Assembly (NCBI GenBank): GCA_017431185.1
Contig: JAFRLP010000010.1
Coordinates: forward strand, 1 to 6,502
From: Victivallales bacterium
GTDB taxonomy: Bacteria; Verrucomicrobiota; Lentisphaeria; Oligosphaerales; Oligosphaeraceae
Direction: 5' to 3'
DNA: 6,502 bases
In this document: positions 1-6,502 of the stretch, in pieces
Numbering within the stretch: the first letter of the stretch is position 1
Layout of the letters: each line of letters opens with the position of its first letter
Program-made: the position numbers and the translations under genes
Notes under the pieces: model-generated
The model's database searches: none
The model's input: only the letters and a program-made list of their open reading frames with translations
What the model was told of the DNA's origin: nothing

Positions 1-1651
1 CAATGGGGCGACCCTCTGCATTCCGACCGTGTTCTGCAGTTACCACGGCGAGGTGCTTGACCGCAAAACGCCGCTTCTGCGCTCTCTCCAGGCACTGAAA
101 AAGGCGACGATTCGCCTGATGAAATGCTTTGGGCTGGCGGAGGAGCCAGTCAAGGTCACTTTGGGCGCGGAGCAGGAGTATTTTCTGATTGACCGAAAGT
201 TCTATCTCCAGCGTCCCGACCTGGTGCAGTCTGGACGGACGGTGTTCGGGGCCCCGCCTCCCAAGCATCAGCAGTTGGAGGACCACTATTTCGGGGCCAT
301 CAAGCCGCGTGTGCTGGCCTTCATGACGGAGGTGGAGCGCGAACTGTGGAAACTGGGCATCCCAGCCAAGACCCGCCATAACGAGGCGGCTCCTGCGCAG
401 TTCGAGCTGGCCCCCATCTTCGAGGAACTGAATCTGGCCGTTGACCACAATATGCTGGTGATGGAGGTGTTGCGGATGGTCGCCGCCCGCAACGGATTCA
501 TCTGCCTCTTGCACGAAAAGCCTTTCGCGGGGGTCAATGGCTCCGGCAAGCACAACAACTGGAGCATCTGCTATGGTCGTCGCAACCTTCTGGACCCTGG
601 CAGCAACCCGCATGAGAACGCCATCTTCCTGACGGTGCTCAGCGCCATCATCCGCGCGGTCGATTTGCACGCCGACCTGCTGCGTGTGCCCACGTCGGGG
701 ATTGGGCAAGACCATCGCCTGGGGGCGAACGAGGCACCGCCCGCCATCATCTCCATTTACCTTGGCGACCAGTTGGCTGATGTCATTGACCAGATAGTGA
801 AGGGGGCCGCCACCTCCAGCAAGCACCCAGACACGATGCGCATCGGCGTGGACTCCCTGCCTGTTTTGGCCCGCGACGCCACTGACCGCAACCGCACCAG
901 TCCTTTTGCCTTCACAGGCAACAAGTTCGAGTTCCGCTCCATGGGGGCCAGCCAGTCCTGCGCCGGCTGCAACACCATCCTCAACACCATTGTCGCCGAC
1001 TCGATGGACTACATCAGCGACAGGCTGGAGAGACTGCCGCGGGAGAGATTCAATGCGGGGCTTCAGGCGACCATCAAGAAAATCGTCACCGAGCACAAAC
1101 GCATCATTTTCAATGGGGACGGATACAGCAAGGAGTGGCTTGCCGAGGCGAGGCGCCGCGGTCTGCCCAATCTCTCTGGCACGCTGGAGGCGATTGAACC
1201 CTTGAGAAAAGCCGGGAACCAGGCCATCTTCGGCAAATACAATGTCTTCAATGTTTCGGAACTGAATTCCCGCTATGAGGTGTCCAGGGATGAGTATCTT
1301 CGACGCCTGTCCATTGAAGGGGGCATTGCCCTGGAGATTGCCCGCAGCATGATTCTTCCAGTGGTGGCTGCCGAATACGGCAAGGCGATTGCGGCGCGTC
1401 AGGCGCTGGTGCGCGTTGGCAAAGGGCAGCCAGGCTCCAAGGGGATGACTGCCTACGCCAACCGTCTCGGACAGGGGCTGGACGCCCTGGTGGAGAAAAG
1501 CGAGGCCCTGGCCAAGGCTCTGCCTGGTGCGCCACAGGGCATTCTGTCGGCCATGCGGGAGCTGCGAACGGTGGTGGATGGCCTGGAGGGCGTGGTCAGC
1601 GACTCCGTTTGGCCGCTTCCGAAATACCGCGAAATGCTGTTTGTCTATTGA
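1..1651 (+). CDS. glnN: Type III glutamine synthetase (GSIII), 5'-truncated by window edge
   Basis: Makes glutamine from glutamate, ammonia and ATP in the cytoplasm, for nitrogen assimilation. The reading frame is open from base 2 and the first residues, NGATLCIPT, continue smoothly into the GTG at 29, so that GTG is an internal valine and the true start lies outside the window. The 549 residues present contain hallmark stretches: [10 protein letters not shown] (about residues 55-64), [15 protein letters not shown] (about 124-138), the nucleotide-binding loop [10 protein letters not shown] (about 179-188), a [13 protein letters not shown] segment typical of type III enzymes, and the catalytic-arginine region [16 protein letters not shown]. 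The C-terminus [14 protein letters not shown] is intact, ending in TGA. Family members are about 700 residues, so roughly 150-180 N-terminal residues are missing. It converges on the DUF4838 gene with a 7-base overlap and no terminator is visible. The GSIII assignment is very secure; the gene symbol follows common GSIII usage. Confidence 0.96.
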   Translation, partial: NGATLCIPTVFCSYHGEVLDRKTPLLRSLQALKKATIRLMKCFGLAEEPVKVTLGAEQEYFLIDRKFYLQRPDLVQSGRTVFGAPPPKHQQLEDHYFGAIKPRVLAFMTEVERELWKLGIPAKTRHNEAAPAQFELAPIFEELNLAVDHNMLVMEVLRMVAARNGFICLLHEKPFAGVNGSGKHNNWSICYGRRNLLDPGSNPHENAIFLTVLSAIIRAVDLHADLLRVPTSGIGQDHRLGANEAPPAIISIYLGDQLADVIDQIVKGAATSSKHPDTMRIGVDSLPVLARDATDRNRTSPFAFTGNKFEFRSMGASQSCAGCNTILNTIVADSMDYISDRLERLPRERFNAGLQATIKKIVTEHKRIIFNGDGYSKEWLAEARRRGLPNLSGTLEAIEPLRKAGNQAIFGKYNVFNVSELNSRYEVSRDEYLRRLSIEGGIALEIARSMILPVVAAEYGKAIAARQALVRVGKGQPGSKGMTAYANRLGQGLDALVEKSEALAKALPGAPQGILSAMRELRTVVDGLEGVVSDSVWPLPKYREMLFVY

Positions 1652-4050
1652 GCAGAGGCTTTTGGGGGCAGAAGAATGGTGCCGTAGTTGTCCACGCCGT
1701 GCCAGTTGCCGAGCATGGCCAGCGGAGACCAGGTGGAGTATTCTGGCGGTTCTCCTTTCACATTGCGTTCACGGGTGAGATTGAACCTCAGATTGCCCTT
1801 GTCTGCATCGATTTCCTTCAGGGGGACGGCGATTTCGGCAGTCCAGCCGTCAGGCTGACGTTGCGTCTTCACCCTCAATCCTGGCATCATCTCCCAGCGG
1901 TTCAAGACCTTTTCCCTGATTTGACAACTCCAGGCGTTATTGTCATTGACGATGAGTTGCCAGAACTTCCTGGTTTTCTCCGCATGGAAGAAGAGTTCGA
2001 TGCAGTTGTCTCTCCAGATATCGACATTGCCAGGCTGGTGTCTCGCGTCGGTCTTGCTGTCCGCCATCTTCGGTTCCTTCAGTTCCACGCGGATGAAGAG
2101 GGTGTCGGCAGACGCCAGCAGACGGAATGAGCCGCCCGCCTTGAGTTCAGGGGACATCCGCTGGGCGGAGAGCAGTTGGTATGCCTGTGCCTGGCTCCAC
2201 TCCTGTGCGGCGGGGAATTCCTTCGCCGTGCTGGGGGAGACCGGAAGATTCAGGGAATTCCGCCTTTCCTCCTTGTCCATCACATCGCTTCGCTCGTCCT
2301 TCATAATCTGAACCAGATTTTTCTGGAGGATGCGGGCCCGTCTGGCATAGACAGTGGCTTCGGGTGCCAGCAGATTGATCCTCTGCATCAGGGAATCTAT
2401 CTGCTTCATCACCTCTGCGGTATAGACCTGGCTCCAGACCGCCTTCTGGAACTGCTCCCTGCTGGAGATGGCCAGGCCGATTTCCGTCTGCTTTTTCCTG
2501 AGAATCCGTGTGTCAATCGCAAGCCAGTTCTTTTCAAACAGGTCGAAGAGTTCCTTGGCGGGCTGGGCGGACGGACCGTAATAGAACCGGAAATACTCCT
2601 CCAATTCCTTTTCCACATCCAGGTCGGGATTCCACATCAGGCGCATGAAGACATAGACGTCCAGATTGCGACAGGTATGGGTCAGATTATGGTTTTCGCA
2701 CATCATGCCGGCGCAGAGCGGCTTGATTTCCTGAATGAAGCGGGCGATGAGGTGCGGATACGTGTCTATCACTCCTGGCAACGCCAGCCCGAACCCTGCC
2801 GCGCACTGGTACACCCACAGCGGAATGTTCCTGGGGCCGAGGAAATCCCCCCATGTCTTCAGCAGTTTCAGGTCATTCTCAAGCATCTCTGGAAAGACCA
2901 TGTTGCGTGGTCCTTGCATGCAAATCCGGATGCGGATGTTCTTCGGCGTCTCAATCGTCTTGGGAAGGAGCTTCTTGGGTGGATAGACCAGTGTGCTGAT
3001 GTATTTCCCGGGGTATTTTAACTCGACCTGCTTGGCGATGTCGCCTATCACCTGCCAGATGATTTCAGTGTCATCCTGGCAGGGGTGCTTTTTGCGGAAA
3101 TCCTGACAGCGGTCACACCAGCAGCGGCCATCGTTGGTTTTGCCATGGTCCATGGGGTCAATCATGAATTCGTCAGGAGAGATGAACGGCATTGGCCATT
3201 GGGAGTGCAGGTAGCCATTGAGGTCGAAGCCACATTCCTTTGGGGCTCGCCCTGAAAAATACCCTTCCACGGCGCGAAGCCAGATTTCCTTGGTGAACGG
3301 GTCCGTCCAGCAGGAATACTTCGGGTTGCGCGTGCCGTCCTTCATCAACTGATGCGCCGTGGGATGCGTCAGCCATTCGGGGTTTTCATGGAGTTTCAGC
3401 GAACGTTCCGAATGACAGCCAGCGACCATGTTGCGTGTCGAGACATGGTTTCGGAGTCCCCAGCGGTACAGGTCTCTGGCGTCCGTCGCGTACTCCTTTG
3501 CGTCAGGCATTTTCATGAAGTTCCAGGCGTCGCATATCTGGCGGTCCTGGAAGAACGGCTTGAAGCGAATGCTCTGCTCCTGAATCCGCAGAGTTTTGCA
3601 GTCCGGGACATGCATTCCCTCCTGCCCTGGAGCCAGCCAGCGCACTCCCAGGGAATCCAGAAAGCAATACACCCCGCACAGCGTCCCCTTGTCTGGATTG
3701 TCATAGAAGTAGTTGAACAGGTTGACTTTGGCGGAGGTGTCCTTGCCGTAGATGTCAATGCGACTCCCTTGGGCATTTAGCACATATTCATCGGCCTGAA
3801 AGCCATCCGCGTTTCCGAACCCCAGATAGATGTTGACATCGTTGCCAGGCTTGAAGCCAATCGGGAATGTCGCCCCCGTCATTTTCTGCAGATGCTCCGC
3901 CAATTCAGCGGCGGCGTATTTGACAATCGGCTTTGGCTGTTCTGGTATCACGATGGTGGCTTTGGCAAGACCGTTCTCCGCCAGCGTGATTTCCGCCGCA
4001 GGTAGGAGCAAGGACAGGAAAGCCAGCAGCAAAAACAACGTTCTTTTCAT
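1645..4050 (-). CDS. Secreted DUF4838 protein with C-terminal CBM9-like domain
   Basis: An 801-residue exported protein, probably acting on or binding a polysaccharide; the substrate is unknown. Residues 1-19 form a Sec signal peptide (KR, then a leucine-rich core, then PAA). Residues about 20-165 resemble the N-terminal domain of GH20/GH67-type enzymes ([17 protein letters not shown], and [15 protein letters not shown] at 135-149). Residues about 185-500 match the DUF4838 core, with ISPDEFMID at 290-298 and a C-x-C-x2-C cluster (C310, C312, C315). Residues about 610-795 look like a family 9 carbohydrate-binding domain (DNCIELFF at 691-698, [10 protein letters not shown] at 735-744). The start at 4050 was chosen because it begins the signal peptide, has GAGG 8 bases upstream, and overlaps the TPR gene stop as ATGA, suggesting translational coupling. 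It is the last gene of the operon. Glycoside hydrolase activity is inferred only; I cannot assign catalytic residues. Confidence 0.88.
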   Translation of the reverse strand: MKRTLFLLLAFLSLLLPAAEITLAENGLAKATIVIPEQPKPIVKYAAAELAEHLQKMTGATFPIGFKPGNDVNIYLGFGNADGFQADEYVLNAQGSRIDIYGKDTSAKVNLFNYFYDNPDKGTLCGVYCFLDSLGVRWLAPGQEGMHVPDCKTLRIQEQSIRFKPFFQDRQICDAWNFMKMPDAKEYATDARDLYRWGLRNHVSTRNMVAGCHSERSLKLHENPEWLTHPTAHQLMKDGTRNPKYSCWTDPFTKEIWLRAVEGYFSGRAPKECGFDLNGYLHSQWPMPFISPDEFMIDPMDHGKTNDGRCWCDRCQDFRKKHPCQDDTEIIWQVIGDIAKQVELKYPGKYISTLVYPPKKLLPKTIETPKNIRIRICMQGPRNMVFPEMLENDLKLLKTWGDFLGPRNIPLWVYQCAAGFGLALPGVIDTYPHLIARFIQEIKPLCAGMMCENHNLTHTCRNLDVYVFMRLMWNPDLDVEKELEEYFRFYYGPSAQPAKELFDLFEKNWLAIDTRILRKKQTEIGLAISSREQFQKAVWSQVYTAEVMKQIDSLMQRINLLAPEATVYARRARILQKNLVQIMKDERSDVMDKEERRNSLNLPVSPSTAKEFPAAQEWSQAQAYQLLSAQRMSPELKAGGSFRLLASADTLFIRVELKEPKMADSKTDARHQPGNVDIWRDNCIELFFHAEKTRKFWQLIVNDNNAWSCQIREKVLNRWEMMPGLRVKTQRQPDGWTAEIAVPLKEIDADKGNLRFNLTRERNVKGEPPEYSTWSPLAMLGNWHGVDNYGTILLPPKASAQ

Positions 4051-4727
4051 TTGCACAACCTCTGTATTGCCTTCTCCGCCATCTCGACGCTGAATGTGTA
4101 TTTGACCCTTTTGCCGTATTCCAACGCAGTCTGATAATGCTTCAACGCCTTCTCGCTGTTGCCGAGTTGCTCGCAGGCCCTTCCCATGATCAGATGGGAG
4201 CGGTAAAGATTCGCGGGGTGCTGCCCTTTGACGTTCACCACATTGCCGATTGCCTCCATCGCGGGCTGTGGCTCTTTCCTGTGCAGATATATTTCGGAAA
4301 TCAGGTAATAGGTCTGGAAGAACGCATTGCTGTTCTGCGGGCATTCGAGGGCCTGCGCCTGCTGAAGCAGGTTCAGGGCATCGTTCTGACGGCTGACTGT
4401 CCACATCAGCAATGCGGCGACGGCGTTCAGAATCTGGCGTGACTCTGGCGGCTTGAGCATCTCGTCCTCCACGACAGCCATTGCGAAGGCCTCGGCGTCG
4501 CGCTGCCTTTTCTGGTTGCGCAACACGCGGATTTTGCCCAGAATCGCTTTGCATTTCTGGTGCGAGTCCGTGGCAAGAGCCATCGCCTCGCCGTATTTTG
4601 CCTCGGCGTCCGCAAAGTCTTTCTGTTCCTCCGCGTCCTTGGCGGCCTGAAAACAGGTTCCATAATCCGCACTGTGCAGAAGCGAAGCCAACAACGTCAA
4701 CACGACAATCCCAAGAACTCTTTTCAT
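4047..4727 (-). CDS. Secreted or periplasmic TPR-repeat protein
   Basis: A 226-residue protein with an N-terminal Sec signal peptide (KR, then VLGIVVLTLLASLL, likely cut after HSA at residue 20). There is no lipobox cysteine at the right place, so it is probably soluble in the periplasm. The rest is all helical and TPR-like: AEEQKDFADAEAKYGEAMAL at about 32-51, a segment at about 136-165, and the clearest repeat, ACEQLGNSEKALKHYQTALE at about 184-203. TPRs bind other proteins; no enzymatic motif is visible. It lies between the pseudopilin gene (18 bases upstream) and the DUF4838 gene (4-base ATGA overlap), so a scaffold or chaperone role for the exported neighbours is a reasonable inference. 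The start at 4727 has a good AGGAG 9 bases upstream and begins the signal peptide. Function otherwise unknown. Confidence 0.85.
   Translation of the reverse strand: MKRVLGIVVLTLLASLLHSADYGTCFQAAKDAEEQKDFADAEAKYGEAMALATDSHQKCKAILGKIRVLRNQKRQRDAEAFAMAVVEDEMLKPPESRQILNAVAALLMWTVSRQNDALNLLQQAQALECPQNSNAFFQTYYLISEIYLHRKEPQPAMEAIGNVVNVKGQHPANLYRSHLIMGRACEQLGNSEKALKHYQTALEYGKRVKYTFSVEMAEKAIQRLCK
4059..4062 (-). promoter_or_regulatory. Weak ribosome binding site of the DUF4838 gene
   Basis: GAGG on the minus strand lies 8 bases before the ATG at 4050, inside the end of the TPR gene. It decides the start in favour of 4050 rather than the longer open frame reaching 4554. Coupling through the ATGA overlap probably helps initiation. 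Confidence 0.55.
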
Positions 4728-4736
4728 TCTATGCGT

Positions 4737-4741
4737 CTCCT
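4737..4741 (-). promoter_or_regulatory. Ribosome binding site of the TPR gene
   Basis: AGGAG on the minus strand lies 9 bases before the ATG at 4727, within the 18-base gap after the pseudopilin stop. The TPR gene therefore has its own initiation signal but should share the upstream transcript. Confidence 0.75.
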
Positions 4742-4745
4742 GTTG

Positions 4746-5444
4746 CTATGGGATAAAATATTCGCTGAAGGAGTTTTTGTAGGCAGTGGAGTCCATTCTG
4801 GTCTCCTCGAACTTCATCATGTCGGCATGTCCATCCCCATGCAGATAGACGGAGGCATTGCCATGGGCCTTGAACTTCAGATATTTCGCCGTGGTGGTCA
4901 CAAGTGCCCAACTGAATTCAAAGGCTCCCGTGTCACCTGGTTCGGCAACGGTGACGTAAGAGGATGGTGCGGAGAGTTTTGTCACTCTCGCATGTCGGTT
5001 ATGGCCGCTTCCCACCTTATGAAAATAACCATTCTCTCGGTTGGGACGATAAAAGCCCGCACTGCCGTTGTACGCGCAGTTCACGCCGCCGAGTGTCTTC
5101 TTTGACAGGTAGCGGCGATAGGGCGAGGAAAGCACCTTCGAGGGGCAGACCGCGACAGGCGCCGGCGCGTCTTCTGACAGCGACAGGTAGTCTTTGATGA
5201 GGTAGAAGAGTTGTTGGTAAGTTGTGCCGGGCGGATTGACAATGCAGGGGAAGTCATCGTTGTTCTCGTCTGCATACATCACGATGCCCAGACCAATCTG
5301 CTTGTTGTTGTTCACGCAGGCGATGGAGCGGGCCTTCTCCCGTGCCTTGGACAATGCAGGCAGGAGCATTGAGGCAAGGGTTGCTATTATTGCTATTACG
5401 ACCAGCAATTCAATCAACGTGAAATTATTTTTTAAAGCATTCAT
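4746..5444 (-). CDS. Prepilin-type pseudopilin with H-X9-DG domain
   Basis: A 232-residue type II secretion/type IV pilus-like pseudopilin. The leader MNALKNN is followed by [20 protein letters not shown], the classic prepilin N-methylation/cleavage motif; cleavage is expected before F8 and the hydrophobic helix spans about 9-30. E12 is the conserved +5 glutamate. The region [20 protein letters not shown] (42-61) and VCPS (99-102) are typical of the large Planctomycetes/Lentisphaerota pseudopilin family. H194 followed by nine residues and D204-G205 fits the H-X9-DG tail exactly. The residue before the cut site is Asn, not the usual Gly. It is the first gene of the operon, with AAGGAG 7 bases before the ATG and a sigma70-like promoter upstream. 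No other secretion-system genes are in view, so this is probably one of many dispersed copies. The precise role of this family is not established. Confidence 0.93.
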   Translation of the reverse strand: MNALKNNFTLIELLVVIAIIATLASMLLPALSKAREKARSIACVNNNKQIGLGIVMYADENNDDFPCIVNPPGTTYQQLFYLIKDYLSLSEDAPAPVAVCPSKVLSSPYRRYLSKKTLGGVNCAYNGSAGFYRPNRENGYFHKVGSGHNRHARVTKLSAPSSYVTVAEPGDTGAFEFSWALVTTTAKYLKFKAHGNASVYLHGDGHADMMKFEETRMDSTAYKNSFSEYFIP

Positions 5445-5451
5445 CGTTATT

Positions 5452-5457
5452 CTCCTT
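5452..5457 (-). promoter_or_regulatory. Ribosome binding site of the pseudopilin gene
   Basis: AAGGAG on the minus strand lies 7 bases before the ATG at 5444, close to ideal strength and spacing, and fixes the start. It lies inside one arm of the palindrome at 5453-5469, so it may be masked in the mRNA. Confidence 0.8.
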
Positions 5458-5469
5458 TTCAGAAAAGGA
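5453..5469. repeat. 17-base palindrome over the pseudopilin ribosome binding site
   Basis: TCCTTTTC, one central A, then GAAAAGGA: a perfect 8-base inverted repeat centred on 5461. As RNA from the minus strand it could fold as a 7-base-pair stem with a 3-base loop that buries the Shine-Dalgarno. As DNA it could be a dimeric operator just downstream of the transcription start. Confidence 0.7.
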
Positions 5470-5507
5470 TGGGAAAGGGAGCGGGGCGATTCTTGTATTT
5501 TACTAAC

Positions 5508-5579
5508 TTTTGTAAAAATATACCATACCTAAAAATATAGTCAATTGTATAAATGTCACATAAGGTTTTGATTTTGTAA
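5508..5579. repeat. Pair of TTTTGTAA boxes bracketing the operon promoter
   Basis: TTTTGTAA occurs identically at 5508-5515, over the predicted transcription start, and at 5572-5579, upstream of the -35 at about -65, both in the same orientation and 64 bases apart. The placement suits a regulator such as the divergent AraC-type protein. Binding is inferred, not shown. Confidence 0.45.
5517..5544 (-). promoter_or_regulatory. Sigma70-like promoter of the pseudopilin operon
   Basis: On the minus strand there is TTGACT (5544-5539), a 16-base spacer, then TATATT (5522-5517), preceded by TGG, which makes an extended -10 element. Transcription would start near 5510, giving a leader of about 66 bases. 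Both hexamers are close to consensus, but this is read by eye only and housekeeping consensus is assumed for this phylum. Confidence 0.6.
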
Positions 5580-5626
5580 CAAAGATGGTTTTGCAGGTGA
5601 TTTTTGTCGATTCTGAAAGGTGCGGG

Positions 5627-5666
5627 AATCGGATTTTCGTTGTTTGACTGGGAAAAATCAGATTTT
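5627..5666. repeat. Direct repeat AATC(G/A)GATTTT upstream of the AraC-type gene
   Basis: AATCGGATTTT at 5627-5637 and AATCAGATTTT at 5656-5666 match at 10 of 11 positions, with starts 29 bases apart. The second copy abuts the candidate -10 at 5671. This is a possible autoregulatory site. Confidence 0.4.
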
Positions 5667-5676
5667 GTGATATACT
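5666..5676 (+). promoter_or_regulatory. Candidate extended -10 of the AraC-type gene
   Basis: TATACT at 5671-5676 is preceded by TGA at 5668-5670, an extended -10 form. The only -35-like hexamer nearby is TTGACT at 5644-5649, with a 21-base spacer that is too long to be optimal. This suggests a weak or activator-dependent promoter. The leader would be about 45 bases. Confidence 0.4.
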
Positions 5677-5713
5677 TATTGACCGTGGGTTCTGTGTCCA
5701 AAGGCCATTCGCC

Positions 5714-5718
5714 AGGGG
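5714..5718 (+). promoter_or_regulatory. Ribosome binding site of the AraC-type gene
   Basis: AGGGG lies 9 bases before the ATG at 5728, a moderate Shine-Dalgarno match that supports this start. Confidence 0.55.
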
Positions 5719-5727
5719 TTTTGTCAG

Positions 5728-6502
5728 ATGAAGACATTTCGGAATTATTTTGCGGTTTACGAGAAGGAGCCGCGCCTGTCTTTCTTTGTGCGGAGTTGCG
5801 GATATTTTCATCTGGTTCCGCCTGACCAGGAGAAATACCGCGTGAATGTGGATTTCTGCGAAATCTTCTGGTGCATCAGCGGTTCCATGAGGTTCCGCAG
5901 CTGCAATCGTGAGATACAGTTGAAGCCTGGCTATGTATGGTATTATCCCGCGGGTTCCAACCATGTTTATCATCCATGCGCCGAAGGGTGCGAATATCGG
6001 TGGCTGACCATAGCGGGCAGTGGGGCGCAGTTGCTGTTCAGCGGCTTGGACATACCGCCAGGCTTGAGTTATGCGGGGAACTGTCCCCAGGAACTTTTCA
6101 CCATTGTGGAGGCGAATCTGGACAAGCACATTCAGACACGGAACATCCGCATGCAGGCGCTGGCCGCCGCCTTTCAGATATTGACCATGCTCTCCCCTGG
6201 GCAGCATCAGGACAATGTTCGGGGCAGCATGGCGGAACATGCGAGGTTCCTGATAGATTCGGAGTTTTCCGACCGTGAAATCAATGTGGAGAGGATAGCC
6301 TCGATGCTCCATGTCCATCGTGGCAGCCTGAGCAGGGCGTTCGCATCTGCCTACGATATTTCCATTTCCCATTACCTAACCCAATGCCGCATTCGGCACG
6401 CCATGAAACTGCTCCGGGAAACGGCAACTCCCATTCGAGACATTGCGTTGCTGTCTGGCTTCAATTCCCACGAGTATTTCTCGCGGGTCTTTCTGGAGCA
6501 GA
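5728..6502 (+). CDS. AraC-family transcriptional regulator, 3'-truncated by window edge
   Basis: A DNA-binding regulator with an N-terminal ligand-sensing half and a C-terminal double helix-turn-helix. 258 residues are visible with no stop before the window end. Residues about 20-100 look like a cupin-type AraC ligand domain (VNVDFCEIFWCISGSM, then LKPGYVWYYPAGSNHVYHP at 66-83). The first HTH is at about 185-207 (INVERIASMLHVHRGSLSRAF). The second carries the family signature PIRDIALLSGFNSHEYFSRV (235-254). Probably only 10-30 residues are missing. The start is ATG 5728, with AGGGG 9 bases upstream; an in-frame TGA at 5680-5682 bounds the frame and no better start intervenes. It is divergent from the pseudopilin operon across 283 bases, so it is the likely regulator of that operon, perhaps as an activator responding to a sugar. 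The sensor half is rich in cysteine (C24, C44, C49, C59, C84, C88, C119). Family is certain; ligand unknown. Confidence 0.94.
   Translation, partial: MKTFRNYFAVYEKEPRLSFFVRSCGYFHLVPPDQEKYRVNVDFCEIFWCISGSMRFRSCNREIQLKPGYVWYYPAGSNHVYHPCAEGCEYRWLTIAGSGAQLLFSGLDIPPGLSYAGNCPQELFTIVEANLDKHIQTRNIRMQALAAAFQILTMLSPGQHQDNVRGSMAEHARFLIDSEFSDREINVERIASMLHVHRGSLSRAFASAYDISISHYLTQCRIRHAMKLLRETATPIRDIALLSGFNSHEYFSRVFLEQ

Larger units (their letters stand above)
5445..5727. promoter_or_regulatory. Divergent AT-rich intergenic control region
   Basis: This 283-base gap separates the start codons of the pseudopilin operon (leftward) and the AraC-type gene (rightward). It is far more AT-rich than the flanking coding DNA and holds a candidate promoter for each direction plus repeated TTTTGT-type boxes. 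It is the only sizeable non-coding stretch in the window. No convincing small gene or RNA was seen in it. Confidence 0.8.

Noticed and set aside
29..31. GTG as the start of glutamine synthetase
   Set aside because: Conserved family sequence continues upstream in frame to the window edge, so this is an internal valine codon.
1600..1700. Bidirectional terminator between the convergent genes
   Set aside because: Only short imperfect repeats such as ATTTCG were found; no stable hairpin with a T-run on either strand.
1609..3021. Long plus-strand open frames (1609-2130, 2176-3021)
   Set aside because: They are antisense shadows of the well-supported DUF4838 gene and show no recognisable domains.
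4051..4554. A 168-residue N-terminal extension of the DUF4838 gene
   Set aside because: It is an out-of-frame reading of the TPR gene, rich in Arg and low in complexity; the signal peptide and ribosome binding site both point to 4050.
5679..5684. TTGACC as a -35 for the AraC-type gene
   Set aside because: No -10-like hexamer follows at 15-19 bases before the start codon.
5503..6372. A 289-codon open frame on the minus strand
   Set aside because: It is antisense to the AraC-type gene and runs through the divergent promoter region; no family resemblance, so it is a shadow.

Overview
The window looks like part of a chromosome from a Lentisphaerota-type bacterium (Victivallis-like, in the wider PVC group). 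This is an inference from gene content: a prepilin-type protein with the H-X9-DG tail, a secreted DUF4838 protein and an AraC-family regulator sit together, a combination I associate with that phylum. There is also a type III glutamine synthetase, which is scattered among Bacteroidetes, cyanobacteria and PVC relatives. The coding DNA is moderately GC-rich, and the one real intergenic region is clearly AT-rich.

Layout from left to right. Positions 1-1651 (+) hold the C-terminal three quarters of a type III glutamine synthetase, cut by the window edge. Positions 5444 down to 1645 (-) hold a tight three-gene unit read leftwards: a pseudopilin-like protein, a secreted TPR protein, and a large secreted DUF4838 protein with a C-terminal CBM9-like domain. 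The last gene converges on the glutamine synthetase gene and their stop ends overlap by 7 bases. Positions 5445-5727 are a divergent regulatory region. Positions 5728-6502 (+) hold an AraC-family regulator that is cut by the right edge just after its second helix-turn-helix. It is visible only by direct reading, because it runs off the window without a stop.

The likely logic is that the AraC-type regulator senses a ligand through its N-terminal cupin-like half and controls the divergent pseudopilin-TPR-DUF4838 operon. The operon has a good sigma70-like promoter (TTGACT, 16-base spacer, extended -10 TATATT), gaps of 18 and -4 bases between genes, and Shine-Dalgarno sequences at each start. All three products carry export signals (prepilin leader, Sec signal peptide, Sec signal peptide), so the cassette appears to build something at or outside the cell envelope, probably for glycan binding or breakdown. 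The glutamine synthetase looks like an unrelated neighbour.

The most interesting parts are the cassette itself, the repeated TTTTGT-type boxes in the divergent promoter region, a 17-base palindrome covering the pseudopilin ribosome binding site, and the terminator-free 7-base convergent overlap. No RNA genes, mobile elements or CRISPR arrays were seen.
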